Positions 1 to 10,350 are shown, numbered from the stretch's first letter. The stretch: DNA of 38,933 bases from Prochlorococcus sp. AG-409-B13 (GCA_003216035.1 QCJM01000012.1:1-38933); one strand, 5' to 3'. The notes: generated by a model from the letters alone, not told the origin. Numbers and translations are program-made.

Positions 1-205
1 TCTGGGCAACAGAAAAGCTATTGCAGCAAACCTTCTGAGTAGTTTGTTCTCAAAGTCTTTTCGCAGGAATGAGGACTTACCCTCCAGGGATTAGCCCAGC
101 CAAGAACCTAGGAACGTCTAAATGAGCCTTGATGGGGCATTCGACATGAATGTTTAACAGGGTCCTTCTCCTCACTGGCACCAGTAAAGAACTAACCTTT
201 ACCTG
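1..205. other. Upstream flank, no gene supported
   Basis: No complete gene is visible before the first coding region. On the plus strand one frame is open from base 2 to a stop near base 110 and could be the last 30 or so codons of a gene entering from the left, but nothing in it is recognisable. On the minus strand a frame open to the left edge reads like a hydrophobic N-terminus but has no ATG, GTG or TTG start. I leave both uncalled. The stretch presumably holds the promoter of the radical SAM gene; I see no clear promoter boxes. Confidence 0.3.
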
Positions 206-1828
206 ATGAATATAGCTACATCCGATCCAGTAAAAGAATTAAAAGGGACTGGATTCTCTTCTGGCGAAAGAGTTTTACTCATTCGTCTCCCTTGTAATCC
301 AATCTTTCCGCTTGGCCCCATCTATCTAGCCGATCATCTCCATAAATGCTTCCCAGATCTTCCCCAAAAGATCTTGGACCTAGCCGCTATACCTATACCT
401 GATGTCAAACGAGTATTACTTGCAAACATCAATGATTTTTGTCCATCTCTACTGGTCTTTTCTTGGCGAGACATCCAAATATATGCTCCAGTGGATGGGA
501 GGGGGGGTAATCCACTTCAAAACTCTTTTGAAATATTTTATGCAAACAACCCTCTGAAAAAGATGAGGGGGGCATTAGGGGGGCTCCAATTAATGAGAAG
601 TCATTATGGAGAACTTTGGCGAAACCAAAGACTAATAAAGAGTGGACTTAGCTGCGCTAAGCGACACAAAAAAAATGCACGCGCCATACTGGGAGGAGGT
701 GCAGTAAGTGTATTTTATAAGCAACTAGGAAGCTCTCTCCCAAAAGGAACAATTGTCTCTGTAGGTGAAGGAGAGCCTTTATTAGAGAAATTATTAAGTG
801 GAGAATCAATCACAGGTGAAAGATGTTTTATAGCTGGCGAGATTCCGCGAGAAGGTTTAATACACGAACAACCAATAAGCGCCCCAAAAACAGCCTGTAA
901 CTATGCTTACATCACCTCAATATGGCCACAACTCAACTGGTATTTAGAAGGTGGAGATTTTTATGTAGGGGTGCAGACAAAAAGAGGTTGCCCGCATAAT
1001 TGTTGTTATTGCGTTTACACAGTTGTAGAAGGCAAGAAAGTTCGCATCAATCCTGTCAAAGAAGTTATAAATGAAATGCGTCAATTATATAATTTAGGCG
1101 TTAGGGGCTTCTGGTTTACAGATGCACAATTTATCCCAGCTCGGCGTTACATAGAAGATGCAAAAGAACTCTTAAGAGCAATTAAAGAAGAGGGCCTTAA
1201 TGATATTCGTTGGGCTGCATATATTCGAGCAGACAACCTTGACGCAGAACTAGCAACCCTCATGGTAGAAACTGGCATGAGCTATTTCGAAATTGGGATC
1301 ACGTCAGGCTCGCAAGAGCTTGTACGCAAGATGAGAATGGGTTACAACTTAAGGACAGTACTTGAGAATTGCAAATTACTTACTACAGCAGGCTTCAATA
1401 AAAATGTCTCCGTCAACTACTCCTTCAATGTTATAGATGAAAGCCCACAAACAATTAGCCAAACCATTTCATATCACAGAGAATTAGAGAGGATTTTTGG
1501 TGCAGACAAAGTTGAGCCTGCCATCTTCTTCATCGGTCTTCAACCACATACCCATTTAGAGCAATATGGATTTGACAAAGGTCTAATCAGGCCTGGGTAC
1601 AACCCAATGAGCATGATGCCATGGACAGCCAAGAAACTACTCTGGAATCCAGAACCAATGGGCAGTATTTTCGGAAAGATCTGCCTAGAAGCTTTTGAAA
1701 AAAATTCGGAAAATTTTGGGCGAACCGTAATTGATTTATTGGAAAGAGATTATGGAGTAGCTCCTTTAGAAGAATCATTACGAGCTCCCCTCAAAGGTCT
1801 GCCACCTATTGCAAAAGCTGTGAGTTGA
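206..1828 (+). CDS. Radical SAM protein with N-terminal B12-binding-like domain, function unknown
   Basis: This 540-residue protein belongs to the radical SAM superfamily. The cluster motif CxxxCxxC is clear as Cys262, Cys266 and Cys269 in the context RGCPHNCCYC, and would bind the [4Fe-4S] cluster that cleaves S-adenosylmethionine. The first 200 or so residues resemble the cobalamin-binding-type domain found in front of many such enzymes (VLLIRLPCNPIFPLGPIYLA near the start, GGGAV and VGEGEP later), but I see no DxHxxG cobalamin motif. The barrel continues with GFWFTDAQF and YFEIGITSGS. Related proteins are annotated as Fe-S oxidoreductases or BchE-like; the substrate cannot be read from sequence. 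The ATG at 206 lacks a clear Shine-Dalgarno. Its last 79 bases overlap the convergent CPBP protease gene. Family call is firm, function open. Confidence 0.85.
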   Translation: MNIATSDPVKELKGTGFSSGERVLLIRLPCNPIFPLGPIYLADHLHKCFPDLPQKILDLAAIPIPDVKRVLLANINDFCPSLLVFSWRDIQIYAPVDGRGGNPLQNSFEIFYANNPLKKMRGALGGLQLMRSHYGELWRNQRLIKSGLSCAKRHKKNARAILGGGAVSVFYKQLGSSLPKGTIVSVGEGEPLLEKLLSGESITGERCFIAGEIPREGLIHEQPISAPKTACNYAYITSIWPQLNWYLEGGDFYVGVQTKRGCPHNCCYCVYTVVEGKKVRINPVKEVINEMRQLYNLGVRGFWFTDAQFIPARRYIEDAKELLRAIKEEGLNDIRWAAYIRADNLDAELATLMVETGMSYFEIGITSGSQELVRKMRMGYNLRTVLENCKLLTTAGFNKNVSVNYSFNVIDESPQTISQTISYHRELERIFGADKVEPAIFFIGLQPHTHLEQYGFDKGLIRPGYNPMSMMPWTAKKLLWNPEPMGSIFGKICLEAFEKNSENFGRTVIDLLERDYGVAPLEESLRAPLKGLPPIAKAVS

Positions 1829-2613
1829 ACCCAAAGGAACATTGTCAATACAAGGATTCCCAAAGCCCCACCAATAGGATTAGGTGACTCTCCTCCCGGG
1901 CCCACCAACCACTTAGAGGCATCTAATGAAATATCAACTAAACCATCATCAACCAAAAACCAAAGCCCCACCAATCCACCATGCAAACCAATACAACCCC
2001 AAAGAGAACCCTTATCGATAGCACGCAGCAGAGCTAAAACCATTCCTAATAATAACAATCCCAATAACAATGAAACTAAAGGCCATAAACCAATATTAAA
2101 ACGGGTGTGGACGAGGCTAAATAACATTGCCTGACCAAAGACTCCAAAACGAAACCCAAGCAAATTGCTAAGTTCTCCTAGCAACCATCCTCGAAAAATC
2201 AATTCTTCGGCTAGTCCAACTCCAAACCCTAAAAGCAAAGCATTTATAACCATCCCAATACGCAACTCTCCTCGCCAATCAACTGAAGATTGAAGCCACA
2301 ATAGAGAAACTATTAATATAATTAAACCTAATGCATATAAAAAACCTTTTAAAAAATCCTTCCAAGCTTTCTTATTTAATGATCCTCTTAAACCCAATAC
2401 TTCCCAAGGTTGAGGCTCCGACCAGCGAAACTTAATCCAGCTGGGTAGCACAACAATAAAGAGCAAGAAACTAACAAGAGTTCCAATCAAAGAAAGGCTC
2501 TGATTTAAAAAATCAGATTTAAAAATTAGCAAAGGCTGAACAACTAGCCATCCAATAAAATAAAGAAATGGGAATAATGTAAGTATGGGCACCCAACGAT
2601 TACGTTGGCTCAA
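1750..2613 (-). CDS. CPBP family intramembrane metalloprotease
   Basis: A 287-residue, very hydrophobic protein with about seven to eight predicted membrane segments. The CPBP (Abi, CAAX-protease-like) signature is present: EELIFRGWLLGEL supplies the paired Glu and Arg of motif 1, FSLVHTRFN supplies the His of motif 2 and GLHGGLVGLW that of motif 3. The family contains membrane proteases related to Rce1; substrates in cyanobacteria are unknown. The first start is TTG at 2613, 32 bases after clpS stops, so it probably follows clpS and dapL in one transcript. The frame is open further upstream but offers no ATG or GTG. The final 26 codons lie antisense to the end of the radical SAM gene. Confidence 0.82.
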   Translation of the reverse strand: MSQRNRWVPILTLFPFLYFIGWLVVQPLLIFKSDFLNQSLSLIGTLVSFLLFIVVLPSWIKFRWSEPQPWEVLGLRGSLNKKAWKDFLKGFLYALGLIILIVSLLWLQSSVDWRGELRIGMVINALLLGFGVGLAEELIFRGWLLGELSNLLGFRFGVFGQAMLFSLVHTRFNIGLWPLVSLLLGLLLLGMVLALLRAIDKGSLWGCIGLHGGLVGLWFLVDDGLVDISLDASKWLVGPGGESPNPIGGALGILVLTMFLWVQLTAFAIGGRPLRGARNDSSKGATP

Positions 2614-2645
2614 CCAATTGATCCAAATAGTAGAGAGTGAATAAA

Positions 2646-2975
2646 TCAGGTTTCTTGTTCAATTGTGCTTGTAAGACCTTTTGACTTGAGAGTCTCAGAA
2701 TAAAACTCTGCAGGTTCCAAGTCACAAACAATAACCAAACCAATGCCAGTGTTATGCGCCTCAAGCATTACTCCCAAGGCATCTTGCTCACTTAGTTGAG
2801 GCACCACCGCACGAAGAGTGGTGACTACATATTCCATAGTATTAACTGGGTCATTATGAAGCAAAACCTTATAAAGAGGGGAGTTTTTACGTAAACGTTC
2901 TGTCTCCTTCTCAATTACTGCTGACCCCTGGGAGTCAAAACTTGCTTTCTTAAAGCCAATCACCATAGCTCCCAT
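2646..2975 (-). CDS. clpS: ATP-dependent Clp protease adaptor ClpS
   Basis: ClpS binds the N-domain of the ClpC/ClpA unfoldase and delivers N-degron substrates to the Clp protease in the cytosol. The conserved core is visible: YKVLLHNDPVNTMEYVV, the ClpS N-degron pocket signature, followed by LEAHNTGIGLVIVCDLEPAE. About 109 residues fit the family. The start is uncertain: GTG at 2999, ATG at 2975 and ATG at 2966 are all in frame and none has a well-spaced Shine-Dalgarno. I chose 2975 on length. It lies 37 bases downstream of dapL and 32 bases upstream of the CPBP protease on the same strand, which suggests cotranscription. Confidence 0.9.
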   Translation of the reverse strand: MGAMVIGFKKASFDSQGSAVIEKETERLRKNSPLYKVLLHNDPVNTMEYVVTTLRAVVPQLSEQDALGVMLEAHNTGIGLVIVCDLEPAEFYSETLKSKGLTSTIEQET

Positions 2976-3012
2976 ATGAGTGAGGTCTGCAAGGGGCACT
3001 AATTGATACTTG

Positions 3013-4248
3013 TTATGTGGAATAGATAGATGATATACGCTTCATGGCTTTCTCCACATTTAAGCGACTATTAAAAGCCGAAAGACGAAAATAGCCTTCC
3101 CCAGCGAACCCAAATCCACTCCCAGGAGTTCCCACTACATTCGCTTTTCCCAATAGAAAATCAAAAAACTCCCATGATTCCATTCCTTCAGGGGTCTTTA
3201 GCCAAACGTATGGAGCATGCTCACCTCCATAAACCTCAAGGCCACATTCCGAGAGATTATTTCTAATTATGGAAGCATTCTCCATATAGAAATTGACCAA
3301 TCCTTTTACCTGAGCCCGTCCTTCTTGCGAGTAAATGGCTGCAGCGCCTCGCTGAACGATATAACTAACTCCATTGAACTTAGTGCTTTGTCGACGATTC
3401 CAAAGACTCCATAGGTCAATTTTTTCGCCATTATCTGTTGTACCCCTCAGAGTTTTTGGTAAAACTGTAAAAGCACAACGAGTCCCAGTAAAACCTGCGT
3501 TCTTAGAAAAGGAGCGAAATTCAATTGCACACTCTCTTGCTCCATCAATTTCATATATAGAGTGAGGTATATCTTCATCTTGAATAAAAGACTCATAGGC
3601 TGCATCAAATAGAATCAAAGCATCATTTGATTTGGCGTAATCAACCCAGCGAGCCAGCTCCTGCTTACTTGCGACAGCACCTGTTGGATTATTAGGAAAG
3701 CAAAGGTATATCAAATCAACTTGATCTTTAGGAAGCGGTGCCTTAAAACCATTTGTCGCACTTAACGGAAGATAGGAAAGGCCAACATATTGACCTGAAT
3801 TAGATAGCCCGCCAGTATGACCAGCCATAACGTTGCTATCTACATAAACCGGATAAACAGGATCTGTAACAGCAATTCGATTACCTGACCCAAGAATATC
3901 CAAAATGTTACTGCTATCACACTTTGAGCCATCAGAAATAAAAATTTCTTCAGCGCTCACATCACATCCACGTTGTTTAAAGTCAAATTCAGCTATCTGA
4001 TCGCGGAGCCAAACATATCCTTGTTCTGGCCCATAACCCCGAAAGCCATCTTCAGTTCCCAACTCATCAATTGCCGATTTCATAGCATCCCTACAAGATC
4101 TAGGAAGAGGCTCAGTTACATCACCAATCCCTAAACGGATCAAATCAGCCTCAGGGTTAGCGTCCTTAAAAGCTTTAACCCTCCTAGCGATCTCAGGGAA
4201 CAGATAGCCAGCCTTGAGTTTCAGGTAATTTCCGTTGATCTGGACCAC
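3013..4248 (-). CDS. dapL: LL-diaminopimelate aminotransferase
   Basis: DapL converts tetrahydrodipicolinate plus glutamate directly to LL-diaminopimelate, the short route to lysine and peptidoglycan used by cyanobacteria and plants. It is a class I/II PLP-dependent aminotransferase. Visible signatures are [39 protein letters not shown] and the PLP-lysine segment [12 protein letters not shown]. The reading frame is open to 4437, but that would overlap the divergent gene. Family members begin close to [19 protein letters not shown], which matches a GTG at 4248 (411 residues). An ATG at 4275 (420 residues) is the alternative. It is the first gene of a minus-strand group with clpS and the CPBP protease. 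Confidence 0.93.
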   Translation of the reverse strand: MVQINGNYLKLKAGYLFPEIARRVKAFKDANPEADLIRLGIGDVTEPLPRSCRDAMKSAIDELGTEDGFRGYGPEQGYVWLRDQIAEFDFKQRGCDVSAEEIFISDGSKCDSSNILDILGSGNRIAVTDPVYPVYVDSNVMAGHTGGLSNSGQYVGLSYLPLSATNGFKAPLPKDQVDLIYLCFPNNPTGAVASKQELARWVDYAKSNDALILFDAAYESFIQDEDIPHSIYEIDGARECAIEFRSFSKNAGFTGTRCAFTVLPKTLRGTTDNGEKIDLWSLWNRRQSTKFNGVSYIVQRGAAAIYSQEGRAQVKGLVNFYMENASIIRNNLSECGLEVYGGEHAPYVWLKTPEGMESWEFFDFLLGKANVVGTPGSGFGFAGEGYFRLSAFNSRLNVEKAMKRISSIYST

Positions 4249-4336
4249 TAGAGGAGACGCATTATTGAAATGCATCTTGCTACGGCAATAGCCCTTATGT
4301 GAAAGATTCCCTCCATAAGATGTAATCAGGGAAAGA

Positions 4337-7030
4337 TTGAGGTCAGTTATGTCCGTTATCTCTCCAAGTGCTCTAAAGCCACAAGACAAGTACCAACCAA
4401 TTGCACTGGAAAAATTAATAGGCCTTGGTATTAACAAGCCTGGGCGTTATATAGGGCAAGAACTAGGCGTTCAAACCCATAATTGGGAATCAGCAAAAGT
4501 GCGGTGGGCCTTGACATATCCAGACCTTTATGAGGTTGGCGCAAGCAATCTGGGCCATATAATTCTTTATTCAATTCTTAACTCGGTACCGGGTCAGCTG
4601 TGCGACAGGTCATATCTCCCTGCAAGTGATTTAGCTAAACGACTAAGAGAACACTCACACCCATTATTTGCCGTTGAAAGTCGCAGACCACTTGCAGCAT
4701 TTGACATCTTGGGTTTCAGTCTCAGCTATGAATTAGTAGCAACCAACATCTTAGAAATGTTGAGTTTGGCACAAATTCCTCTTTATCAAGCTAACCGAGG
4801 TGAGTTAGGAATAGATCACCCTGACTCACCTCCACTGATCTTTGCTGGAGGGCCAACAGCCACGAGTAACCCTGAACCTTATGCTCCCTTTTTTGATTTC
4901 TTTGCCATAGGTGATGGAGAAGAACTTCTACCAGAGATTGGTTTAGTAATCGCAGAGGCAAAATCCCAAAAGCTTGGGCGTACTGCCGTCCTACATGATC
5001 TCTCCGAAGTTCCAGGAATATATGTACCTTCTCTATTTGAACAGGAGGCAAACCAATTTTCTATCCACCCTAAAAATTCCTCTACTGAAAAAAGGGTTCT
5101 TAGACGTGTAGCCACACCTATGCCTCAATACGGCATGGGCTTAGTTCCAAACATCGAAACAATTCATGACCGCCTGACAATAGAAATCAGAAGAGGTTGT
5201 ACACGTGGTTGCCGATTTTGTCAGCCAGGTATGCTCACCCGCCCAGCGAGAGATGTTGACCCAAAAGAAGTTATCAATGCAGTGAAAACTGGCATGGAAA
5301 AAACTGGCTACAGCGACTTTTCTCTTCTATCTCTTAGTTGCAGTGATTACTTAGCCCTGCCAGCAGTTGGAGTAGAGCTGCGCAACCAACTTGCCAATCA
5401 AAACGTTACCTTGCAGCTACCAAGCCAACGAGTAGATCGTTTTGATGACAACATTGCTCACATTCTTGGAGGTACAAGGCAAGCGGGTCTCACCTTTGCA
5501 CCAGAAGCCGGCACTCAAAGACTTAGAGACATTATCAACAAAGGACTGACTGATTCAGATCTAATCAATGGGATTCGAAAAGCGATGGAGAACGGCTTCA
5601 GGAAAGTGAAGCTCTACTTCATGATTGGCTTGCCAGGTGAAACAGATGAAGACGTATTAGGCATTGCATCCACCTGTCAAATGCTTCAGGAGAAATGCCG
5701 TGATTTAGGTCGACTTAAATTGAACATAACTATTAGTAATTTCACCCCAAAACCGCATACTCCATTTCAATGGCACAGTGTTTCAAAAGTCGAATTTGAA
5801 CGGCTTCAAGATCTACTAAAAACCGCATTTCGTTCATTACGAGGAGTGAAGGCAAATTTCACCGATGTACGTCTTTCCGCCATGGAAGATTTCATTGGTC
5901 GTGGTGATAGGCGGATTGCACCTGTCATTGAAGCTGCCTGGCGTGCAGGTGCAGGAATGGACGCATGGTTCGAATCCCTTGACCGTACGTATCTTGCATG
6001 GACTAGAGCAATTTCAGTTTCAGGATTAAAAGAGCACTATAGAAAAGTTGAAATGGGGAATTGGAATGACCTTGCTGGACTTTCTACAGATGAACTCATC
6101 AAAAACTGTACAAAGCCACTACCTTGGGACCATATCGATTCTGGTATCAGCAAAAGTTGGTTAGCTGAAGAACTAAAACGTGCCTTAGAAAGCGAAGCTA
6201 TACCTGACTGTTCTTTTGAAAAATGCAGCAAATGTGGAGTATGTGGTCCCGAACTGGGCCACAACATAGTGGTAGAACCACCTGCGATACCTAAGCAACT
6301 TCCAAAGCAATCTCCTCCCAGTGAAAAGGCCTGCAGAATTCAAATAAACTTTGCCAAAACTGGCTCTATTTCTCTCCTAAGCCATCTTGACCTTGTCAGA
6401 ATATTGGAACGAGCGCTAAGGCGCAGCCAACTGCCAATCAGCTATACCGAAGGATTTCACCCTCTACCTAGATTGAAAATCGCCCTTGCCTTACCACTAG
6501 GAATAGAAGCGTTCGGAGAATGGATGGAAATTGACTTCACCAAAGAACTAGAACCAGAGAGAATGAAGCAAAGGCTAGAAGCCACTCTCCCTGATGGACT
6601 AAAGCTAATAAGCGCAAAGCGTATATCAACAAAAAAACCAAGCCTCTCTCAAAAGCTATTTGCTGCTGTGTGGAGCTTTGAGCTAACAATCATTTCAGGC
6701 GACCCAAAACCGTTGCAGGAATGGAACAAAGCAATTGATGGTGTTTTAAATGCTAAAAAGCTTATTTGGCATGACACTGACAAAAAAGGTAGAGCAAGAA
6801 GTCGAGACTTCAAAAAAGTTCTCGACTCAATAAAACTTGATGCTCCTACAGAGAAAAATAATGATGCGAGACCTACTAATACCGTCCACATTCAACTAGA
6901 GACAAAAATCGATTCAATGGGTCTTAGTTTGAAGCCTATCCAAATAAAACATTGGCTTGAACAACAACTTCAGCAACCCCTAGAAATAACAGGAATCAAA
7001 AGGGATGAACTAAAGTTGCTTCAGTGCTAG
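4337..7030 (+). CDS. B12-binding/radical SAM protein fused to a DUF2344 domain
   Basis: A 897-residue fusion matching the TIGR03960-type radical SAM family with a C-terminal TIGR03936/DUF2344 domain. The N-terminal third is a cobalamin-binding-like domain ([26 protein letters not shown]). The radical SAM cluster is Cys288, Cys292 and Cys295 in [15 protein letters not shown]. Further barrel motifs are [14 protein letters not shown] and [17 protein letters not shown] Cys-rich linker ([13 protein letters not shown]) leads to the DUF2344 domain from about residue 665 ([16 protein letters not shown]). The substrate is unknown; RNA modification has been guessed because the family often sits beside RNase E/G genes, as here (rne follows). 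The start may be ATG 4337 or ATG 4349. Confidence 0.9.
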   Translation: MRSVMSVISPSALKPQDKYQPIALEKLIGLGINKPGRYIGQELGVQTHNWESAKVRWALTYPDLYEVGASNLGHIILYSILNSVPGQLCDRSYLPASDLAKRLREHSHPLFAVESRRPLAAFDILGFSLSYELVATNILEMLSLAQIPLYQANRGELGIDHPDSPPLIFAGGPTATSNPEPYAPFFDFFAIGDGEELLPEIGLVIAEAKSQKLGRTAVLHDLSEVPGIYVPSLFEQEANQFSIHPKNSSTEKRVLRRVATPMPQYGMGLVPNIETIHDRLTIEIRRGCTRGCRFCQPGMLTRPARDVDPKEVINAVKTGMEKTGYSDFSLLSLSCSDYLALPAVGVELRNQLANQNVTLQLPSQRVDRFDDNIAHILGGTRQAGLTFAPEAGTQRLRDIINKGLTDSDLINGIRKAMENGFRKVKLYFMIGLPGETDEDVLGIASTCQMLQEKCRDLGRLKLNITISNFTPKPHTPFQWHSVSKVEFERLQDLLKTAFRSLRGVKANFTDVRLSAMEDFIGRGDRRIAPVIEAAWRAGAGMDAWFESLDRTYLAWTRAISVSGLKEHYRKVEMGNWNDLAGLSTDELIKNCTKPLPWDHIDSGISKSWLAEELKRALESEAIPDCSFEKCSKCGVCGPELGHNIVVEPPAIPKQLPKQSPPSEKACRIQINFAKTGSISLLSHLDLVRILERALRRSQLPISYTEGFHPLPRLKIALALPLGIEAFGEWMEIDFTKELEPERMKQRLEATLPDGLKLISAKRISTKKPSLSQKLFAAVWSFELTIISGDPKPLQEWNKAIDGVLNAKKLIWHDTDKKGRARSRDFKKVLDSIKLDAPTEKNNDARPTNTVHIQLETKIDSMGLSLKPIQIKHWLEQQLQQPLEITGIKRDELKLLQC

Positions 7031-7300
7031 TGTCTTTCTTAGACGCCTACCTACGGGCAGATTCTGTCACTGGCGCGTCCTGACTTTTTACCCCCATTTT
7101 TGAGGGAACTGTCATCTGTTGCCTTTTGCTAATTCCGGTCCATCAGCTCCGCATCAGCAAGCAACAACTCTCATAGGAGCTATTACTCCGTCTATTTTCA
7201 CACCGACCTTTGGTCGTTAACCATCTATCCATTCCTGGCAGAGTGACTGCAAGGTTGTGATCGGTTCAGAGCCAAGCAGGGCTCCCACACCTTTTTATAT
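7031..7300 (+). promoter_or_regulatory. rne leader with terminator-like hairpin before the start codon
   Basis: This 270-base gap holds no convincing gene. It contains several short stems: GGCAG-ATT-CTGTC near 7055, GGAG/CTCC near 7176 and CGACC-TTT-GGTCG near 7204. The most striking runs from 7252 to 7292. There AGGT and GTG (7252-7259, one bulged T) pair with CAC and ACCT (7286-7292), and above an internal loop GAGCC (7269-7273) pairs with GGCTC (7280-7284). A run of five T follows directly, and the ATG is at 7301. This is the geometry of an intrinsic terminator or a stem that occludes ribosome entry. RNase E mRNAs in E. coli and Synechocystis are known to be autoregulated through their 5' UTR; a similar role here is inference. 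Confidence 0.5.
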
Positions 7301-9244
7301 ATGCCCCAGCAAATTGTCATCGCTGAGCATTTGCGAATCGCCGCATTGCTCACAGATGAAAGAGTAGAAGAATTAATCGTCGCCCAAGGCCATTACCAAA
7401 TTGGGGATGTCTACCTTGGTACTGTTGAGAACGTTCTCCCTGGTATTGATGCTGCCTTCGTAAACATTGGAGAGAGTGAGAAAAACGGTTTCATTCATGT
7501 CACTGATCTAGGCCCATTAAGACTCAAAAAAGGAGCCGCTGGAATAACCGAGCTTCTTGAGCCGAGGCAAAAAGTCTTGGTTCAAGTCATGAAAGAACCA
7601 ACCGGCACAAAGGGGCCTCGGCTATCAGGCAATTTAGCTTTACCTGGAAGGTATCTAGTTCTTCAGCCCAGTGGTCAAGGAGTCAATATCTCAAGAAGAA
7701 TCAACTCCGAAGGTGAGCGCAATAGGCTAAGGGCTCTAGGAGTATTAATTAAACCTCCAGGTGCTGGATTATTAATAAGAACTGAAGCTGATGGCATCAA
7801 TGAAGACTTCCTAATAGATGATCTTGAATCACTTTTAAAGCAATGGGAAGCCATTCAACAAGCAGCGGAAAACTCTTCCCCACCAGTATTACTAAATCGG
7901 GACGAAGATTTTATTCACAGAGTTCTTAGAGATCACATAGGACCTCAACTTGAAAAAGTAGTAGTAGTAGAGCCTTCAGGAGTTGCCCGTGTAAGCAGTT
8001 TCTTAGGACAAGATGGGCACAATATTTTAATTGAATCCCATAATGAACCAACCGATCTACTGGAGCATTACAAAGTCAATGCGACTATTCGTGATGCACT
8101 TAGACCAAGAGTGGATTTACCTTCAGGGGGTTACATCATTATTGAGCCTACTGAGGCCCTAACTGTTATTGATGTCAACTCTGGATCATTCACCAGGTCA
8201 GCCAATGCCCGTGAAACGGTACTTTGGACAAACTGTGAAGCAGCTATAGAAATAGCGCGTCAACTAAAACTTAGAAATATTGGCGGAGTAATCATTATCG
8301 ACTTCATTGATATGGAGTCCAGGCGAGACCAACTCCAATTATTAGAGCACTTCACCTCTGCTGTACAAAATGACTCCGCTCGCCCTCAAATTGCTCAATT
8401 AACTGAGCTTGGATTAGTTGAACTCACGCGTAAAAGACAAGGACAAAACATATACGAATTATTTGGTAAAGCCTGTACAAGCTGCGGTGGTCTTGGGCAT
8501 GTAGCTGTTCTCCCTGGGAAGGAATCTCTCCAGCCATTGGCCACTGCAACGGGATTAGTAAGATCTGCTCCACCATCTCGTGCTGAAGTTCATGCCAGTG
8601 GTGGAGAAAACAGCAATGGTCGTCGAAAACGAGGCGGGCGCAGCCGGCCTGGGACAGAAATCCCCACAATGATCACATCTTCAGCAATATCTGGAGCTGA
8701 ATCAATTACAAGTACAACAGAATCAATAGATGAAGAAAACTCTTCTGATATTTCTGTTCATCGTCAAGAGCCTGAGCTTATTTGTGTGCCTATGGATCCA
8801 GAACAAGAACAAGTTTTTAGTTGGCTTGGTTTAAATCCAATACTTCTTCTAGATAACCCCCCTCAAAATGAAAATCTTATGGTTCAAGTCATGCGCCCTG
8901 GCGAAGATGCCGAAGCATTACTTGAAGAAGCCCGTCGTCAAATCGCTGCCAGCACAGGGCGTAGACGCAGGAGAGGACGAGGAAATAATCGTTCAATCAG
9001 CAGAAGTGGAGTTGAAAATAATCCTGCAATTGAAGGAGAAGACATAGCGAAGGCTTCAGAGATAGAAGCCAAGGATGAAACTCTTAGCGAAGAATCAACC
9101 CCTCTGGAACAAGAAAGTTCATCCCTCATTCTTGAACCAGAAGCCACTACTAATTCAACCTCTCAAGCTGAAAAGGAAATCGAGGACCCCAGGAGAAGAC
9201 GACGGCGCTCTTCGGCTTCTAAAGAAAATGACTCTCAATCCTAA
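7301..9244 (+). CDS. rne: Ribonuclease E (RNase E/G family endoribonuclease)
   Basis: RNase E is the main single-strand-specific endoribonuclease for mRNA decay and rRNA/tRNA processing. At 647 residues this is the compact cyanobacterial form. Near residues 36-110 is the S1 RNA-binding domain ([20 protein letters not shown]). The DNase I-like catalytic domain contains Asp291 and Asn293 (VIDVNSGS) and Asp334 (IIIDFIDM), matching the metal-binding residues of the E. coli enzyme. Cys392 and Cys395 (CTSC) form the Zn-link used for dimerisation. The C-terminal half is non-catalytic and low in complexity, with basic patches [11 protein letters not shown] and, near the end, RRRRRRSSA at 631-639. That nonapeptide is known in cyanobacteria to recruit polynucleotide phosphorylase. 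rnhB starts inside its last codons. Confidence 0.97.
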   Translation: MPQQIVIAEHLRIAALLTDERVEELIVAQGHYQIGDVYLGTVENVLPGIDAAFVNIGESEKNGFIHVTDLGPLRLKKGAAGITELLEPRQKVLVQVMKEPTGTKGPRLSGNLALPGRYLVLQPSGQGVNISRRINSEGERNRLRALGVLIKPPGAGLLIRTEADGINEDFLIDDLESLLKQWEAIQQAAENSSPPVLLNRDEDFIHRVLRDHIGPQLEKVVVVEPSGVARVSSFLGQDGHNILIESHNEPTDLLEHYKVNATIRDALRPRVDLPSGGYIIIEPTEALTVIDVNSGSFTRSANARETVLWTNCEAAIEIARQLKLRNIGGVIIIDFIDMESRRDQLQLLEHFTSAVQNDSARPQIAQLTELGLVELTRKRQGQNIYELFGKACTSCGGLGHVAVLPGKESLQPLATATGLVRSAPPSRAEVHASGGENSNGRRKRGGRSRPGTEIPTMITSSAISGAESITSTTESIDEENSSDISVHRQEPELICVPMDPEQEQVFSWLGLNPILLLDNPPQNENLMVQVMRPGEDAEALLEEARRQIAASTGRRRRRGRGNNRSISRSGVENNPAIEGEDIAKASEIEAKDETLSEESTPLEQESSSLILEPEATTNSTSQAEKEIEDPRRRRRRSSASKENDSQS

Positions 9245-9812
9245 ATATATTGCAGGAGTAGATGAAGTAGGGCGTGGTTGTCTATTCGGTCCTGTATTTG
9301 CAGGAGCAGTTATCCTAAGTGAATTAGCCTCTTCAGAATTACTTAGCGCAGGTCTAAAAGACAGCAAAGTTCTTACCGCACGTAAAAGAGCCTATCTTGT
9401 TCCTCTTATTGAAAAATCTTCCTTGGCTTGGGGACTTGGTCAATCCTCTGCTAGAGAAATTGACAATTTTGGTATCCGAACAGCAACTGAATTAGCAATG
9501 ATTAGAGCCCTTCAACGGCTACCAAAACAACCCAAGATGGTTTTAGTAGATGGCAACCTTCCATTAAGACTATGGTCTGGGGACCAAATAAATTTAATTC
9601 GTGGAGAGTGCCATGCACCTGCAATTGCTGCCGCCAGTATTCTCGCAAAAGAAGCACGAGATCAACTTATAAAGCGTTTAGCAACGCGACACCCGAATTA
9701 TGGGCTAAACCAGCATGTTGGGTATGGAACTGCAATACACAAACAAGCTCTAAAAAGTTTAGGTTTGACACCACTACATCGCCGAACATTCCTATCTAAA
9801 TTCCTCTCATAA
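9228..9812 (+). CDS. rnhB: Ribonuclease HII
   Basis: RNase HII removes RNA from RNA-DNA hybrids and excises single ribonucleotides misincorporated into DNA. The 194-residue product starts [17 protein letters not shown], with the DE of the DExG active-site motif, continues with the metal-binding Asp in MVLVDGN, and carries [12 protein letters not shown] with a further acidic active-site residue. The reading frame extends upstream inside rne, but the family begins just before the GVDEVGRG motif, so ATG 9228 is the likely start. It overlaps the rne stop by 17 bases in another frame, so the two are probably translationally coupled. Confidence 0.95.
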   Translation: MTLNPKYIAGVDEVGRGCLFGPVFAGAVILSELASSELLSAGLKDSKVLTARKRAYLVPLIEKSSLAWGLGQSSAREIDNFGIRTATELAMIRALQRLPKQPKMVLVDGNLPLRLWSGDQINLIRGECHAPAIAAASILAKEARDQLIKRLATRHPNYGLNQHVGYGTAIHKQALKSLGLTPLHRRTFLSKFLS

Positions 9813-9819
9813 AAAAAAG

Positions 9820-10350
9820 TTACTCTTCACACCATTCAGCAAAATCCTTCATCAACTGCTGGCTAACTCGAGCTTTTATTCCAAGCAAGATCCCATTCAA
9901 AATCGATTGGCCAGTACTCTCAAGCACTTTTGGTGGAATCAGTTTTAATAAGGGTGGCTGACTAACAGAAACCCCTAAAACAGCTTCTCCTTCTAAACCT
10001 TTATCAGTAGCTTCAAGTGTTGCATCAAGAGTCAACTCGAAATCATCAACCAGACCTAAGCCATCTAGTTCGCTATCTGTCGCACTCATTTTTAACTTTC
10101 CTTCACTATTAACAACACCTATTGAGACAATTGGGTTGACCTCCAACTGAAACACCTTGAAGCTTGTAACGGCATAACGAAAACTGCCTGGGCCTAAGAG
10201 GGTTAGCTTCCTTGAATCAAGCATGGCACCCACAACTCTTTCCTGCTCAAGTAAATAAGCAGGGAGCCTGTGAGCATTTCGCCCAACTGGAAGATCGAGT
10301 TTTTGTTTAGCTTGAAATGCCAGAGGCATGATCGGCGACTGACGCGCCAT
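9820..10350 (-). CDS. DUF1997 family protein
   Basis: A 176-residue protein resembling the DUF1997 family found in cyanobacteria and plastid-bearing eukaryotes; its function is unknown. There is no membrane segment or signal peptide. The body is an alternating, beta-rich pattern (LTLLGPGSFRYAVTSFKVFQ, SIGVVNSEGKLKMSATDSEL), followed by a C-terminal helix. The frame is open upstream to 10452, which would run into pheA on the opposite strand. ATG 10350 is preceded by TAGGATC, a fair Shine-Dalgarno, and is preferred. It is divergent from pheA with a 32-base gap and convergent with rnhB at 7 bases. Confidence 0.75.
   Translation of the reverse strand: MARQSPIMPLAFQAKQKLDLPVGRNAHRLPAYLLEQERVVGAMLDSRKLTLLGPGSFRYAVTSFKVFQLEVNPIVSIGVVNSEGKLKMSATDSELDGLGLVDDFELTLDATLEATDKGLEGEAVLGVSVSQPPLLKLIPPKVLESTGQSILNGILLGIKARVSQQLMKDFAEWCEE

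Noticed and set aside
1-110. Possible end of a gene entering from the left
   Set aside because: Only about 30 codons are visible, without any recognisable motif, and two frames compete.
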